Part shown: positions 62,701 to 64,000 of the stretch, piece after piece
Layout: every line of letters begins with the position of its first letter
How positions within the stretch are numbered: position 1 is the first letter of the stretch
Assembly: GCA_910589415.1 (NCBI GenBank)
Contig: OU342638.1
Span: 558,001 to 622,000, forward strand
Origin: Malachius bipustulatus
Lineage: Eukaryota > Arthropoda > Insecta > Coleoptera > Melyridae
DNA length: 64,000 nucleotides
Direction: 5' to 3'
Translations under genes and position numbers: made by a program
Notes under the pieces: generated by a model
What the model was told of the DNA's origin: nothing
Database searches by the model: none
The model's input: only the letters and a program-made list of their open reading frames with translations

Positions 62701-64000
62701 ATTGCCACTAGCAATTATTTTTCGTTAGCGGGCAGCAAAAGTGCGCCATTTTTCGTTAGCAGCCCACAAATGGCGTTCATTTTTCGTTAGCGGCCCACCA
62801 ATGACCGTTAGCGGCCCACCAATAGCCGCTAGCGTTCATTTTTATTACTTATGCCAACTGCGCTAGCGACACGCACTTGGGCTGCGTTAGCGAACCACCA
62901 ATGACCGTTAGCGGCAAACCAATGGCCGCTAGCGTTCATTTTTATTACTTTTATGCTATCCTGGAATCCACACGCCAACTGCGCTAGCGACACGCACTTG
63001 GGCTGCGTTAGCGGCCCACCAATGACCGTTAGCGGCCAACCAATGGCCGCTAGCGTTCATTTTTATTACTTTTATGCAATCCTGGAATCCACACGCCAAC
63101 AACGCTAGCGACACGCACTTGGGCTGCGTTAGCGGCCCACCAATGACCGTTAGCGGCCAACCAATGGCCGCTAGCGTTCATTTTTCGTTAGCGGGCAGCA
63201 AAAGTGCGCCATTTTTCGTTAGCGGCCCACCAATGGCGTTCATTTTTCGTTAGCGGCCCACCAATGACCGTTAGCGGCCCACCACTGGCCGCTAGCGTCG
63301 CGAACTCCGATCATTCTTATTACTTTTATGCAATCCTGGAATCCACACGCCAACAACGCTAGCGACACGCACTTGGGCTGAGTTAGCGGCCCACCAATGA
63401 CCGTTAGCGGCCCACCAATGGCCGCTAGCGTTCATTTTCATTACTTTTATGCAATCCTGGAATCCACACGCCAACTACGCTAGCGACACGCACTTGGGCT
63501 GCGTTAGCGGCCCACCGATGACCGTTAGCGGCCCACCAATTGCCACTAGCATTCATTTTTCGTTAGCGGGCAGCAAAAGTGCGCCATTTTTCGTTAGCGG
63601 CTTACCAATGGCGTTCATTTTTCGTTAGCGGCCCACCAATGACCGTTAGCGGCCCACCACTGGCCGCTAGCGTCGCGAACTCCGTTCATTTTTATTACTT
63701 TGATGCAATCCTGGAATCCACACGCAAACTGCGCTAGCGACACGCACTCGGGCTGCGTTAGCTGCCCACCAATGACCGTTAGCGGCCCACCAATGGCCGC
63801 TAGCGTCGCGATCTCCGTTCATTTTTATTACTTTCTTGCAATCCTAGAATCCACACGCCAACTACGCTAGCGACACTCACTTTTCTGCGTTAGCGGCTCA
63901 TAAATGGCCGCTAGCGGCTCACAAATGGCCGCTAGCGTTCATTTTTATTACTTTCATGCAATCCTTGAATCCACAGGCCAACTACGCTAGCGACACGCAC
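59761..64000. repeat. Segment of the 5,580-bp duplication, right copy (runs off the window)
   Basis: Near-identical to 54181-58420. Differences I found: CGTAAG at about 60073 (CGTTAG in the left copy), GACCGTT near 62174 (GACAGTT), TATGCTATCC near 62957 (TATGCAATCC), GGCCAACC near 63156 (GGCCCACC), GGCCCACC near 63409 (GGCCAACC) and CCAACTACGC near 63472 (CCAACTGCGC). A handful of changes in 4.2 kb makes this one of the youngest events in the window. Confidence 0.9.

Larger units (their letters stand above)
27052..64000. repeat. Satellite array, right part (A/B units, higher-order repeats)
   Basis: The same satellite resumes in the same orientation and phase directly after the transposon and runs to the end of the window. 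It shares the unit types, variants and truncation markers of the left part, so the two parts are one array split by an insertion. Several multi-kilobase blocks here are near-identical to each other or to blocks left of the transposon. No gene, RNA gene or unrelated sequence is seen in the 37 kb. The last bases lie inside a unit, so the array continues past 64000. Confidence 0.98.

Noticed and set aside
1..64000. Well over a hundred open frames of 60-108 codons, many encoding a recurrent Trp-Ala-Ala-Asn-rich peptide on the minus strand
   Set aside because: They recur with the satellite unit, start and stop at the same unit positions, overlap one another in other frames, and lengthen or shorten with single-base indels. 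Unit lengths of 121 and 133 bp shift the frame at every step. Nothing supports translation.
1..64000. Assembly artefact as the cause of the near-identical blocks
   Set aside because: Each copy has its own scattered single-base and 21-bp differences, and offset changes are explained exactly by them. This favours real duplication, though reads would be needed to exclude local collapse or expansion.

Overview
The window is almost entirely satellite DNA. About 62.4 of 64 kb is one tandem-repeat array of roughly 490 head-to-tail units (my division of length by unit size). It is interrupted once, at 25434-27049, by a 1616-bp A+T-rich insertion with the structure of a cut-and-paste DNA transposon. 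I find no credible protein-coding gene, rRNA, tRNA or CRISPR array. Every short open frame lies inside the repeat unit and recurs with it. The array size, the layered repeat organisation and the TA-flanked inverted-repeat transposon point to a eukaryotic heterochromatic region (pericentromere, sex or B chromosome, or similar). The A+T-rich insert is compatible with an arthropod, but the sequence does not fix the taxon.

The array has several levels. (1) A 21-bp sub-repeat (GTTAGCGGCCCACCAATG plus three bases) occurs twice in most units and expands locally to one to five copies as a GCTCAMAAATGGCC variant. (2) The core unit A has an A+T-rich head (GTTCATTTTTATTACTTT), a GC-rich middle containing GCGCTAGCG, and two 21-bp sub-repeats. 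It exists as 121-bp and 133-bp forms that differ by a 12-bp box, GTCGCGATCTCC. (3) A second unit B (133 bp) has no core; it is built from three 31-bp sub-repeats beginning CATTTTTCG and a private GGGCAGCAAAAGTGCGCC segment. A121 plus B133 makes a 254-bp dimer. (4) Runs of A and B variants form higher-order repeats of about 2.2, 4.4, 4.9, 5.6 and 6.1 kb. (5) Whole multi-kilobase blocks are duplicated at larger offsets (9,038; 12,772; 13,401; 29,317; 30,387 bp) with few differences.

Layout: 1-3.3 kb is a block repeated at 29.3-32.6 kb. 5.1-22.1 kb is a tandem higher-order repeat in 4,873- and 6,120-bp steps. 22.1-25.4 kb is a mosaic leading to the transposon. 27.05-29.09 kb is near-identical to 39.82-41.86 kb. 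33.7-51 kb holds three copies of one block at offsets of 9,038 and 4,363 bp. 53.1-57.6 kb is a 2.2-kb tandem repeat. 59.77-64.0 kb repeats 54.18-58.42 kb at 5,580 bp and runs off the end.

The best-supported event is the transposon insertion. The window itself carries the matching unoccupied site in a duplicated block at 39821-39826. The filled and empty copies differ by exactly 1618 bp, that is 1616 bp of element plus a 2-bp TA duplication. This defines the element ends without any database and orders the insertion relative to the block duplication.
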